64,000 nt of DNA from Balneolaceae bacterium (GCA_034521495.1 JAXHMK010000010.1:1-64000), one strand, 5' to 3'; shown: positions 1 to 8,320, counted from the first letter of the stretch. Program-made: numbers and translations. The notes: generated from the sequence alone by a model not told the origin.

Positions 1-67
1 TCTTTTGTAAGCACGTGTGGGACGCTCGCGCCATCACTTGATTTTCATAACAAAACTCTACCACACT

Positions 68-442
68 ATGAAAAAAATCATTTTTTTCATTATTGCAGTT
101 ACTTCTCTTCCACTAATATCTTCGGGACAATTTCTGTCTGAAGAGGAGAGAGACAGTATTAACACTTTGAGCCGTTTGGATCATCAACAGACAATGGAAC
201 AACTGGGCATCACTGAACTGCGTCCCGGCCCATCGGGAGATCCCAACGCCCCGAATGCTGCAAACTCGGATGAGTCGAAGGTTCAGGAATACACATTGCC
301 GACACTTTTAGAGTTTGAAGATGGAACTGAGGTACGAACTGATTCAGACTGGCAGGAGAGAAGGGCAGAAATTGTTGAACTGTTCGATCGCGAAATGTAT
401 GGCCGTTCTTTATTGAGTTTGCGGAAAGATATTATTGAGTGA
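68..442 (+). pseudogene. Truncated CE15-like (glucuronoyl esterase-type) secreted esterase, N-terminal remnant
   Basis: The ATG at 68 opens a lysine-rich, hydrophobic signal peptide. It is followed by a segment like the N-terminus of secreted acetylxylan/glucuronoyl esterase-type alpha/beta hydrolases: a PTLLEFEDGT stretch, then WQERRAEIVELFDREMYGR. That WxxRRxEI-ELFxxxxYGR block normally precedes a catalytic domain of over 300 residues. Here homology stops at about position 405 and the frame ends at 442, so the Ser-His-Glu/Asp catalytic part is gone. An attC-like repeat and a toxin-antitoxin pair start within 30-130 bp downstream, so the rest was probably lost when that DNA arrived. The family call is by recognition only, and the product is surely non-functional. 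Confidence 0.6.
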
Positions 443-471
443 TGTGTTTACGGAGTTATTTGAAAAGACAT

Positions 472-573
472 TGTATAACGGTCTGGCGGTTAAATGGCGA
501 GGCGAACAATGTTCCAAAGTCACAAAGTGCAAACTCGTCCGTTTGAGCCGCTGGCTATTTGACGATAAGTTTA
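472..573. repeat. attC-like imperfect inverted repeat next to the toxin-antitoxin pair
   Basis: The left arm (about 472-501, beginning TATAACGGTCTGGCGG) is imperfectly complementary to the right arm (about 534-565, CTCGTCCGTTTGAGCCGC onwards). About 30 bases of non-paired sequence lie between them. The repeat abuts the antitoxin stop codon on the cassette-like side. The TATAACG opening and the bulged two-arm layout resemble integron attC sites or related Bacteroidota intergenic elements. I cannot find a clean GTTRRRY core, so the assignment is tentative. Confidence 0.3.
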
Positions 574-858
574 CGATAAAGAGTCCAAAATTGCTTTGGG
601 TCTCTTTTCTGCAATCTTCAAAAGCACTTTCGCCGGTCCCTGAGGCTTTCGCCTGCCTTGTTCCCAATTTCGGAGGGTGCCTACACTGATTCCAAGTAGC
701 ATAGAAAACTCCTTTTGGGTCATATCGTACTTTTCCCGGATCGCTGCAACATCAGGCTCTTCAATCACAGTGTGCCTGGACGGTTTACGTTTGCTCTTTC
801 GAATGTCCCCGGCTTGTTTGACACTTTCGAGTAATTCATTAAACATTTCATCATTCAT
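571..858 (-). CDS. XRE-family antitoxin (NadS/HigA-like)
   Basis: This 95-residue protein has a helix-turn-helix in its C-terminal half. Residues about 38-75 (AIREKYDMTQKEFSMLLGIS and the following VGTLRNWEQGRRKPQGPA) form a typical XRE/Cro fold, as in NadS-type antitoxins. The start codon overlaps the stop of the upstream toxin gene by 4 bp (ATGA), which implies translational coupling. In such toxin-first (HigBA-like) pairs the antitoxin binds the toxin and represses the shared promoter, expected upstream of 1172. The family is clear; the exact subfamily is inference. Confidence 0.85.
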   Translation of the reverse strand: MNDEMFNELLESVKQAGDIRKSKRKPSRHTVIEEPDVAAIREKYDMTQKEFSMLLGISVGTLRNWEQGRRKPQGPAKVLLKIAEKRPKAILDSLS

Positions 859-1172
859 GATAGCTGTTCCTCAACCAGTTGTTTCAGTTGCTTCAATTGA
901 TCTGCAGTGAGATCGTCCTTTTTGCTCTTTGGATATGCATAGAGCATATAAATTTTTTTATCCTCGGTGAAGTAATAGTAAATCACCCGGATGCCACCTC
1001 GTTTTCCACGTCCTGATCCAGACCATCTTATCTTTCGGATTCCACCGCTTCCTTTAATGACATTACCAGATTTTGGTCGAATGGATAACTGCAATTGAAG
1101 CAGATGGTATTCTTCATCTGAAATCAACTTTTGAATCAGTTTCGTAAAAACAGAGGTTTCAAAGAACTCCAT
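855..1172 (-). CDS. RelE/HigB-type toxin
   Basis: This 105-residue basic protein has the RelE/ParE-superfamily layout. It has an N-terminal helical part, a GGIRKIRWSGSGRGKRGG strand/loop, a hydrophobic IRVIYYYF strand, and a YMLYAYPKSKKDDLT strand ending in a C-terminal helix. The KxDLT element near the end is typical of HigB2/RelE-like mRNA interferases that cleave ribosome-bound mRNA. It is the first gene of the pair and overlaps the antitoxin gene by 4 bp. No frame disruption is visible, so the pair looks intact and probably active. Confidence 0.85.
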   Translation of the reverse strand: MEFFETSVFTKLIQKLISDEEYHLLQLQLSIRPKSGNVIKGSGGIRKIRWSGSGRGKRGGIRVIYYYFTEDKKIYMLYAYPKSKKDDLTADQLKQLKQLVEEQLS

Positions 1173-1327
1173 TCAGTAACATCTTGTTTTCGAGAAAAGT
1201 ACGTCAATGACGTATAAATTGCAACTGATGAATGAATTGTGAAGTTGTTTCGAAATGTTAGAATTGGATAGACAAATAATATCGTTCAAAAAAAATTTAT
1301 TGAACATTTTTTAATGAGATTTCTTCA

Positions 1328-1484
1328 CTGGCGCAAGTGTTAAGCGAAGCGTCACTTGTGCCCCTTCCTATTAATAAAAAATAACATCCTTGATTCACGG
1401 ATGGTAGAATAATTCTTGCAGCAAGACAAACCCTACATGATTCCAATGTTTACATTCAAATACCGGATTTAATACTTGCGCCAG
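1328..1484. repeat. Palindromic element with 11-bp terminal inverted repeats inside a 500-bp gene-free stretch
   Basis: CTGGCGCAAGT at 1328-1338 is inverted exactly as ACTTGCGCCAG at 1474-1484. The left 39 bp (1328-1366) itself folds into a hairpin and recurs, inverted and identical, at 17845-17883. The rest of the gene-free stretch 1173-1673 is AT-rich. It must hold the promoters of the flanking toxin genes, but I see no clear coding potential. Confidence 0.6.
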
Positions 1485-1673
1485 TTTTGGATTTGAGATA
1501 TATGTTGTAACGGCCGCAGGTATGTAACCGACTATAGTTCCTGGATTAATATTTCGGAGAGTTTTAAAACGAAGAGCTGCAAAGAATAGGTGGGTTTTGA
1601 CCTCTTAATGAACGGTTTAGACATAGAGATTTAAAAAGTTGTTATCTGACTTGTACAATTGTTACTTTAAGGT

Positions 1674-2072
1674 ATGATTATTACGATTGATACATCTGCA
1701 TTACTTTCTGTACTTCTCAATGAGAAACATAAACAATCCATAATTAAAGCAACTCAGGAGTGTGACTTGCAGGCACCCTTTAGCTTAGATGCAGAAGTTG
1801 GAAATGCACTTTCCGCAATGTTCAAACGAGGACGATTGTCATTGAAAGAAGCTCAACAGGTCTTGGTGCAATTTGACGATATACCAATCAGAAGAACAAA
1901 ACTCAGACTAAATGAGGCAACCAAAATAGCGTATAATCATAATATATATGCTTATGATGCCTATGTTCTTGATTGTGCCCGACAATACCGGTCTCCGCTG
2001 CTGAGTTTAGACAATCACCTGAAGAAAATTGGAGAGAAATTAGAATTAAATATATTAGAGGTTTCCCAATGA
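1674..2072 (+). CDS. vapC: VapC-like PIN-domain ribonuclease toxin
   Basis: This 132-residue PIN domain has conserved acidic residues in the expected places. They are the first Asp in IITIDTSAL (residue 6), a Glu in DAEVGNAL (about residue 42), the Asp in AYDAYVLDCA (about residue 95) and an Asp in LLSLDNHL. These chelate Mg2+ in VapC endoribonucleases, which typically cut tRNA or rRNA. The stop overlaps the start of a downstream antitoxin gene by 4 bp (ATGA). That is a toxin-first order, the reverse of the classical vapBC layout. The partner antitoxin frame is broken, so this toxin is either neutralised in trans or not expressed. Confidence 0.85.
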   Translation: MIITIDTSALLSVLLNEKHKQSIIKATQECDLQAPFSLDAEVGNALSAMFKRGRLSLKEAQQVLVQFDDIPIRRTKLRLNEATKIAYNHNIYAYDAYVLDCARQYRSPLLSLDNHLKKIGEKLELNILEVSQ

Positions 2073-2291
2073 AGGTGTATACGTATTCTCAAGCCCGACA
2101 AAGACTTAGCTAAGTTACTTGATGATGCCCGTCAGGAAGGACAAGTTCAGATTAAACGCAGGGACGGACAAACGTTTGTTATAAAGCCGGTTGAAGAAAA
2201 AAAATCACCTTTGGATATAGCCGGAGTTTCAACAGAAATAAGTTTAGATGAACTGAATGAAGCGGTGCGAGAGAGCCGAGAAAGATTTTAG
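2069..2291 (+). pseudogene. Phd/YefM-like antitoxin gene, frameshifted
   Basis: The ATG at 2069 reads MKVYTYSQARQRLS and then stops. From about 2097 the next frame continues as AKLLDDARQEGQVQIKRRDG, then a TFVIKP strand and SPLDIAG...LDELNEAVRESRERF, ending at 2291. Joined, this is a prevent-host-death/Phd-type antitoxin of about 73 residues. Removing one A near 2100 restores a single frame. It could be a true mutation that uncouples antitoxin from toxin, a programmed shift, or a sequence error. The ATGA overlap with vapC is intact. Confidence 0.75.
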
Positions 2292-2474
2292 TTCGGCCAA
2301 TACATCCTCGATGAACTCGATGAACGTTGTCCATTTCAATAACTATTACAATCTCGACAGACCCAGGATATTTTCACAAGTATTTGAATGACCGAATCGT
2401 CTCAAACCAGCTCAATCGTATACATACTTCCAACTCCCATCCTCTCGTTTTTTCAAGCGTTTCGAAAGATTCCA

Positions 2475-3449
2475 TCACCCCCAAAGCTCCGGTTCGGGAG
2501 GATGAACTCCATCTTCATCAAACTTCAGAGAATGTTCACGATCTTTCGCTAAAAGTAGGGGACCATCAAGATCTGTAACAGTCGCTCCCTGGGCTAATAA
2601 AACCGCTGGTGCCATCGCTAAGGAAGTGCCGACCATGCATCCAACCATAATGTCGTACCCTTCCGAAATGGCCTGTTTTTTTAATGCCAGTGCTTCGGTG
2701 AGTCCGCCGGTTTTATCCAGTTTGATGTTGACCATATCGTATCGGCCTTTTAGCTTCGGAAGGCTTTTCCGGTCGTGACAGGATTCATCCGCACAAACCG
2801 GTAACGGTCGTTCAATCTCTTCAAGCAGTTCATCCTGATTGGCAGGCAGCGGCTGCTCCACCATCGTAACTCCAAGCCTCAATAGGTGAGGTGCTAATTC
2901 CTGGTAAACGTCAGCCGTCCATCCCTCGTTGGCATCCACGATGATTTCTGATTCGGGAGCTCCGGCGCGGACGGCTTCAAGGCGCGGCATATCATCGGGA
3001 GTTCCCAGCTTAATTTTCAACAGCGGTCGATGAGCATGTTTTGCCGCAGCAGCTTTCATTCGCTCAGGAGAATCCAGTGAAAGAGTGTAGGCGGTAATTT
3101 CAGGTCCCGGTTTTGGGAGTCCGGCCAGTTCCCACACTCGTTTGTTCTGAATCTTTGCCTCCAGATCCCAAAGAGCACAATCGACTGCGTTTCGGGCCGC
3201 TCCGGCTGGAAGTAGATCTTGTAATGAAAGTCGGTCAAATTCAGGTGGAAGAGATTCAATTTGTGCTTTTACACTCTCCATCGTTTCATCATACCGGGAG
3301 TAGGGCACGCTTTCACCCCGCCCGGTGATCCCATCTTTCGAAATCTCAACCAACAGAACATCGGCTTCGGTTTTCGATCCGCGTGCGATGGTAAAGACTT
3401 CTGCCAGTGGAAACGATTCAGATCGAATATCAATCCTGAAATCACTCAT
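2475..3449 (-). CDS. dgcA: N-acetyl-D-glutamate racemase DgcA / dipeptide epimerase (enolase superfamily)
   Basis: This is a 324-residue enolase-superfamily enzyme of the muconate-lactonizing/dipeptide-epimerase subgroup. The KxK acid/base motif is at residues 145-147 (LLKIKLG). Metal ligands are Asp172 (VDANEGW), Glu198 (VEQP) and Asp221 (CADES), with the opposing Lys in NIKLDKTGG near 246. I chose the ATG at 3449, one base after the stop of the upstream gene; a longer frame would overlap that gene. Pairing with a DUF1611 (DgcN) gene is the signature of the D-glutamate route, where DgcN acylates D-Glu and DgcA racemises the N-acyl form. L-Ala-D/L-Glu epimerase for peptidoglycan recycling is the main alternative. 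Confidence 0.8.
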   Translation of the reverse strand: MSDFRIDIRSESFPLAEVFTIARGSKTEADVLLVEISKDGITGRGESVPYSRYDETMESVKAQIESLPPEFDRLSLQDLLPAGAARNAVDCALWDLEAKIQNKRVWELAGLPKPGPEITAYTLSLDSPERMKAAAAKHAHRPLLKIKLGTPDDMPRLEAVRAGAPESEIIVDANEGWTADVYQELAPHLLRLGVTMVEQPLPANQDELLEEIERPLPVCADESCHDRKSLPKLKGRYDMVNIKLDKTGGLTEALALKKQAISEGYDIMVGCMVGTSLAMAPAVLLAQGATVTDLDGPLLLAKDREHSLKFDEDGVHPPEPELWG

Positions 3450-3450
3450 G

Positions 3451-4452
3451 TTAAATCTCTTCAAGTGCATCCACAAGTCGGGCGGCTCCTTGTCGATAGG
3501 GATCAACGGTCGGCAGTCCCATCTGTTCCTCTACATTAGCCAGGTAGTTTTTGGCCTCATTTTCATTTAAGGCGGAAGTGTTCACCGCAATTCCCACAAC
3601 TTTGCAATCCGGATTTACCACCCGGGCAATTTTCAGGGAAAGGTCGCGAACTTCTTCAAGTGTGGGAAGTGCAAAATTTGGAATGCCGCGCATATGAGTT
3701 CGGGTCGGTTCGTGGCAGATGACCAACGCATCGGGCTGACCGCCATGCATGAGCGCCATGGTTACACCGGAAAAGGAGACATGAAACAGCGAACCCTGGC
3801 CTTCAATCAGGTCCCAGTGGTCGGGATCGTTATCAGGCGTGAGCCATTCAGCCGCTCCGGCCATAAAATCGGCAACTACGGCATCCACCGGAACTCCTTC
3901 ACCGGTAATTAAAATTCCCGACTGACCCGTGGCACGAAAATCAACATTCATTTCGCGTTCTTTCATCTCCTTTTCTAAAGCCAGCGTAGTGTACATTTTT
4001 CCAACCGAACAATCGGTTCCAACGGTCAGGCAGCGTTTGCCGGATCGTTTCTCCCCCGTGGCAATTGGGTATTGATGCTGGGGAATGCGAACATCAAACA
4101 GTTCCTGTCCATGACGTGCCGCTGCGTCTGCAAGATGCGGATTATCCCGAAGCCGGTTGTGAAGCCCGGAGGCAAGATCAAATCCATTTTCGAGGGCCTG
4201 GACCATCAGATCTTTCCATGTTTCAGAGATCACACCGCCGCGATTGGCAACTCCAATTACCATTGTTTTGGCTCCGGCTTTGCGGGCTTCTTCAAGTGTC
4301 ATATCAGGCAATCCAACATCGGCCTTGCAGCCGGGAAGGCGCAGTTGTCCCACGGCGTATTCCGGACGCCAGTCACAGATTCCTTTGGCTACTTTGGCAG
4401 CAAGTTGGTCGTGGGCATCTCCGAGAAAGAGGAGGTAGGGTGTTTTGAGCAT
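3451..4452 (-). CDS. dgcN: DUF1611 protein, D-glutamate N-acetyltransferase DgcN
   Basis: This 333-residue protein matches the DUF1611 family from end to end. It has an N-terminal Rossmann-like domain (residues about 1-125) and a P-loop-like GTDCSVGK at residues 145-152. The motifs ATGQSGILITGEGVPVDAV and EGQGSLFH follow. In characterised DgcN enzymes this fold uses acetyl-CoA to N-acetylate D-glutamate. The gene sits one base upstream of dgcA in an operon and the two should act in sequence, supplying L-Glu from D-Glu. Nothing is truncated. Confidence 0.8.
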   Translation of the reverse strand: MLKTPYLLFLGDAHDQLAAKVAKGICDWRPEYAVGQLRLPGCKADVGLPDMTLEEARKAGAKTMVIGVANRGGVISETWKDLMVQALENGFDLASGLHNRLRDNPHLADAAARHGQELFDVRIPQHQYPIATGEKRSGKRCLTVGTDCSVGKMYTTLALEKEMKEREMNVDFRATGQSGILITGEGVPVDAVVADFMAGAAEWLTPDNDPDHWDLIEGQGSLFHVSFSGVTMALMHGGQPDALVICHEPTRTHMRGIPNFALPTLEEVRDLSLKIARVVNPDCKVVGIAVNTSALNENEAKNYLANVEEQMGLPTVDPYRQGAARLVDALEEI

Positions 4453-4507
4453 AGATTAAATAGATTCTTTACGTGACTAAAACTTTAAATGATAGCAATA
4501 AATAGAA

Positions 4508-4969
4508 TTATTTCCCATTTGCAATCTTCTCAAGATGCCGAGAGATTGCTTTTATAAAGAATTTAGAGATTCCCCAAACCAATGGTTTTACGATAATATT
4601 ATTTGGATAAAGCTCCAATGAGCGATTCACGATTTCAGTATCGTCCCTTTTTCTAAATTCCCATTGTTCAATAAAATGAGAGGATAAGTAGCATAAAGGA
4701 GAGGGAAAATCGTAAAGTTTGATTGTGAAAGAATCCGGTGGCTGCCAGGTAACAATTTTCTCTTTATGCGTAGAACCATCGGTATTATAAGCGCGGATGA
4801 CTGTTCCCTCAATCTCTGAAGTTTCCACTTCAAATACCGCTCTTTGAATTCCGGGAAGTGGGCCATATCCATCGAAGGAGCTCCAGCTGTTAAGGTCCAT
4901 TATTTTATTGAAGATCTGAGATCCCGGAGTTGAAAGCGTGGACCGGCAAGTAAAAGTTATGGGATTCAT
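4508..4969 (-). CDS. SRPBCC-fold (START/Bet v1-like) protein
   Basis: This 153-residue protein has the SRPBCC pattern. An N-terminal strand (ITFTCRSTLSTPGSQIFNKIMD) leads to a WSSFDGYGPLPGI turn, then a run of beta strands, and a long amphipathic C-terminal helix (about 128-150). Such proteins bind hydrophobic ligands or act as polyketide-type cyclases; the ligand cannot be read from sequence. It lies 37 bp upstream of the HXXEE membrane protein stop on the same strand, so co-transcription is plausible. Confidence 0.65.
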   Translation of the reverse strand: MNPITFTCRSTLSTPGSQIFNKIMDLNSWSSFDGYGPLPGIQRAVFEVETSEIEGTVIRAYNTDGSTHKEKIVTWQPPDSFTIKLYDFPSPLCYLSSHFIEQWEFRKRDDTEIVNRSLELYPNNIIVKPLVWGISKFFIKAISRHLEKIANGK

Positions 4970-5005
4970 TCTCTGCGTATTTTATTTCATAGAATCCGCA
5001 ATAAA

Positions 5006-5620
5006 CTAATATAGATTTCTCTCCGGGAAAATATAATCAGTGTCTCTGTCTTTCAACCAATCTATCATTTTTAGTTCACCTGTATAAAACAGTAATACAC
5101 CGAGCGGAATACCAATCAGGTAATCCAGGGATGATCCGAGGTTTTGATCGATGACAATCCAAAAAAAGACAGCACTGACGGGTAAAAATTGCAGAATGCC
5201 TGTAATCATCCCGGCATTAAAGATTGATCTTGCCTTAATGTTAAAAAGGAATGTGTGTGTGATAAAATTGCCAAATGATATTATGATAGCAGCAATCCCA
5301 AGCCAAACGGCAGATTCAGCAAAAATTACCGCTCCCAGGTACGATACCCAACCAATTCCAACATTTGTAAGAAGAGCTATTTGAGGATTCAGAGGAAACC
5401 GGTCGGGAAGCTCACTTTTAAAAAGCACTTTATTTATCATTTCCGGATATGTGCCGATAATTCTATACTCTTCAAAGTGATGCAGAAATAATGAAATCAG
5501 ATTTATATAGAGAACAATCCTGTAATAAGTAAACTCATTAAAGTTAACATACAGATGCCCCAATGCAACGACAGCCAGGATACAGCCAAGATCAAACCAA
5601 TGATTTCTTAGTACTTGCAT
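5006..5620 (-). CDS. HXXEE-domain integral membrane protein
   Basis: This 204-residue protein has about six hydrophobic segments. The family motif HHFEEY (HxxEE) lies near residue 48 at the end of the second segment, and GNFITHTF with a conserved His lies in the middle. The HXXEE family is predicted to be a membrane-embedded enzyme or metal-binding protein with no established activity. The ATG at 5618-5620 is well placed. Upstream 5621-6061 is AT-rich with no convincing gene and probably holds divergent promoters. Confidence 0.7.
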   Translation of the reverse strand: MQVLRNHWFDLGCILAVVALGHLYVNFNEFTYYRIVLYINLISLFLHHFEEYRIIGTYPEMINKVLFKSELPDRFPLNPQIALLTNVGIGWVSYLGAVIFAESAVWLGIAAIIISFGNFITHTFLFNIKARSIFNAGMITGILQFLPVSAVFFWIVIDQNLGSSLDYLIGIPLGVLLFYTGELKMIDWLKDRDTDYIFPERNLY

Positions 5621-6061
5621 AGATCTATTTTAAGGCGTTCCCAACTTCTGCCTAAACATTCATTTTGTATTAAAGACATACATCTTAAGGGAGTAAAAAT
5701 TATTTGAGTTATAATGAAAATAGAATCCCCAGGGTTGCCTTTAGATTTACTTTCAATTATCAGGTTTATTGATAATTGTAGAAAGCCGTAAAAATAAGCC
5801 ATATGTGTAATAAAAACAGATGAAATGCATGAGCGTTAACACCCCTAATGTATGAAAAATACCGTGACTACCAACTGTTATTTGATCGGTCTTTGTAATG
5901 TGCAGTATTACGGGGAGTGAGTTTAAAAGTTAATCAATTTTGTAAATGTAGATATTCAGTCAGGATTAGTATAAAAAAAGGAAGCAAAAGACTCTGATTT
6001 TTACTTAGGATTTTTTTATTTATCTGCTCATCATTTAAAGCAACAAAAAATGGGTTAATTT

Positions 6062-7033
6062 ATGTCAAAAAACAACATTTCGCGCAGGCAGATGATTCGG
6101 AACAGCGGGCTTGCTGTTTTGGGAGCTGCAACCGGGTTTGGTTTATCAAAAAGTAAAAGGGATAGAGCTTTTAGAAAAACTCACAATTTACCCTTTCGAA
6201 TCAGTATGAACACCTCCACACTACAAGCCTACCAGTTACCGGCAGATGAACAGATTAAGCTGGTTGCAGGTGCCGGTTTTGAGGGTATAGAGATGTGGGT
6301 TCGAGATATTCGAAGTTACATCGATGCGGGCGGAACTCCTGAGGAATTGCGGGATCTGCTTGATTCGAATGATCTTCTGCTTGAAAATATGATCGGTTTT
6401 TCGGAATGGATCAGTGATGACGCCGAAACCCGGGCTGAGGCTTTGAGTCTGCTTCGGAGTGATATGGAGATGATTGCAGCAATGGGAGGAGAGTACATTG
6501 CCGCACCGGTTCAGGGTATCGACTCAATCGATGGAACTAAGCTTGAGGATTATGCTGAACGCTACAACACAATTCTTGAACTGGGTGAAGAAACCGGTGT
6601 TACTCCCATTTTGGAAGTGTGGGGAACCGGAGCGTTGCACAAAGTATCGGATTGCATCCATATTGCGATTGGGTCCGGCCATCCTGATGCCACGGTACTG
6701 TTAGATTTTTACCATGTATACCGGGGAGGAAACGACTGGGATACGGTGAATCTTGTGAATGCAGGAAAATTACCGGTGATGCATATGAACGATTACCCGG
6801 CTAATCCGTCGCGTGATCAACTAACAGATGCCGATCGTGTTTTCCCCGGCGAGGGAATTTGTCCATATAATGAAGTTATTCCCAAACTATACAATGCTGG
6901 TTTTCGGGGTGGTTTCTCGGTTGAACTGTTTAACCGTGAATATTGGGATTCGATGGATGCAGAGACGATTTTGGCAGAGAGTTATGATCGGACATATAAC
7001 GTTTTAGCCGATGCGATGGCGGGTGTTGAGTGA
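6062..7033 (+). CDS. Tat-exported sugar phosphate isomerase/epimerase-like TIM barrel
   Basis: This 323-residue protein begins with a twin-arginine signal (SRRQMIRNSGLAVLGAA, residues 7-24). A xylose-isomerase-like TIM barrel follows. Visible metal-site residues are the Glu of GIEMW (about 83), the Glu in ILEVWG (about 188), LLDFYH (Asp/His, about 220), MHMND (His/Asp, about 245) and the Glu in SVELFNREYW (about 300). These match AP-endonuclease-2-type barrels that bind a divalent metal. Members of this class in Bacteroidota are usually sugar-processing oxidoreductase partners or isomerases; the substrate is unknown. The gene appears to stand alone, with an AT-rich 440-bp upstream region. Confidence 0.75.
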   Translation: MSKNNISRRQMIRNSGLAVLGAATGFGLSKSKRDRAFRKTHNLPFRISMNTSTLQAYQLPADEQIKLVAGAGFEGIEMWVRDIRSYIDAGGTPEELRDLLDSNDLLLENMIGFSEWISDDAETRAEALSLLRSDMEMIAAMGGEYIAAPVQGIDSIDGTKLEDYAERYNTILELGEETGVTPILEVWGTGALHKVSDCIHIAIGSGHPDATVLLDFYHVYRGGNDWDTVNLVNAGKLPVMHMNDYPANPSRDQLTDADRVFPGEGICPYNEVIPKLYNAGFRGGFSVELFNREYWDSMDAETILAESYDRTYNVLADAMAGVE

Positions 7034-7205
7034 GTGAATTGATTTAAAAGGGGACCCTCTTGTCCAAGGATTAGAAATCCGTTTTACACTTTTTTTCTGC
7101 CTGCAAGCACTTTTACGAGCAATTAACTACATTAAAATCAATGGATTGATTTAGCATCGATTGCTGAAGCATCAAATTGACAAAAAGATAAATAGGGGAG
7201 TCAAC

Positions 7206-7814
7206 ATGAATAAATTAGCTTGCGTACTAATCGGCATCTGTTGTTTGATAACCGCTTGCAGCAGTTCAAAAAACACAGAATCGTCTGAACCTTCAGAACC
7301 TGTAAGGGTTGAAACATACAGGCCGGTTGAAAGAAGTATACCTGAAACATCAGAAAAAGTTGTCAGACAACCGGCAGAAGAGTTTAGGACCAATGATGAG
7401 TGTATTGGGATCATTAAAGAATCCGTGGGTTTGAGCCTTGAGGCCTATTCTGATCAACGTGGAAATTGGTACATTGGGTATGGGCGCAGCCATGGGGTAA
7501 CGGAGGGTATGACGATTACCGAGGCCGAAGCTGAACAATTTCTGCGAGAAGATCTCACGGCATTCGAGGAGAGTGTGAGCCGAATGGTTGAAGCAGACGT
7601 CTCTGAAAACGAATTCAGCGCAATGGTGTGTTTAACGTATAACATCGGTCCGGGCGGATTTGCCGAGTCCACCGTACTCCGAAAAGTAAATGAACAAGAG
7701 TGGGAGGAAGCCGCAGATGCCATTCTGATGTGGAATAAAGTAAACGGCCAGGTAAATGAAGCCCTTGTCAACCGCCGGGAGAAGGAAAGGGAGTTGTTTT
7801 TGAAGGTGGATTGA
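7206..7814 (+). CDS. Phage-type (GH24) lysozyme-like lipoprotein
   Basis: The ATG at 7206 follows a good Shine-Dalgarno (AGGGGAG). It opens a lipoprotein signal with a LITAC lipobox (residues about 14-18), so the product is anchored to a membrane. After a Ser/Glu/Pro-rich linker the GH24 fold runs from about residue 65, with the catalytic Glu in IIKESVG, the Asp in AYSDQRG and NIGPGGFAESTVLRKVN. In the usual TIGYGH motif the Thr is replaced by Tyr and the His by Arg (NWYIGYGRS), which is odd for an active muramidase. It is a peptidoglycan hydrolase or a cell-wall-binding derivative. Confidence 0.8.
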   Translation: MNKLACVLIGICCLITACSSSKNTESSEPSEPVRVETYRPVERSIPETSEKVVRQPAEEFRTNDECIGIIKESVGLSLEAYSDQRGNWYIGYGRSHGVTEGMTITEAEAEQFLREDLTAFEESVSRMVEADVSENEFSAMVCLTYNIGPGGFAESTVLRKVNEQEWEEAADAILMWNKVNGQVNEALVNRREKERELFLKVD

Positions 7815-7885
7815 ATCTAAAACAATCCATAAAATTGTAATTTATTAGGGATTCTATTAAATATTGATTGCCAATCAGAAATCAA

Positions 7886-8320
7886 TTACCTGATATGCGG
7901 AATCTCCGTCAGATATTGAGTATACAGCGACGTTGCTTGTTTCAAGTCGATCTGCTCCATATCGAGCATAATTTCAAGCCCCTCGAGTTTGGCATCGCAG
8001 CCGCGGACCTGTGTGATTTTTGAGGTTAAATCACGGGCTTTTAACAAACCGTTAGCGATAACTGCCGACATAGACAATAGGGTAGCGACCAAACAGAGTA
8101 CCTGCCAAACCGGGATGCCGAATGAGATCACACCCTTTGCAGATTCAATAAAACCGGTACCGCCTACTCCGGGTCCTGCCGTCAACGCAGCAGCCAAAGC
8201 CCCGGCCACAATAGAGGTGGTGATATAGCGGGAGTGCTGCGGCTCATTCTTTTTTAAATAATCAGAAACCTCTCCTCGTTTTGATTTAATTTTTTCCAAA
8301 AGTGCATCCTTATCATTCAT
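7886..8320 (-). CDS. Small two-helix membrane protein, SLATT-like
   Basis: This 144-residue protein starts at the ATG at 8320, which has a GGGAG ribosome site upstream. It has an N-terminal charged helix, two transmembrane segments (about 35-55, ITTSIVAGALAAALTAG, and about 75-95, VWQVLCLVATLLSMSAVIA) and a C-terminal cytosolic helical tail. This layout matches SLATT-type effectors and other small two-TM proteins. I do not recognise it firmly, and no partner gene is adjacent. Confidence 0.55.
   Translation of the reverse strand: MNDKDALLEKIKSKRGEVSDYLKKNEPQHSRYITTSIVAGALAAALTAGPGVGGTGFIESAKGVISFGIPVWQVLCLVATLLSMSAVIANGLLKARDLTSKITQVRGCDAKLEGLEIMLDMEQIDLKQATSLYTQYLTEIPHIR

Noticed and set aside
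2327-2578. 83-residue plus-strand frame overlapping the end of dgcA
   Set aside because: It is antisense to a firm gene in its second half and has no coding signature of its own.
5608-5802. 64-residue frame upstream of the HXXEE gene, minus strand
   Set aside because: It overlaps the start of a well-supported gene, has no family resemblance and lies in AT-rich promoter-like DNA.
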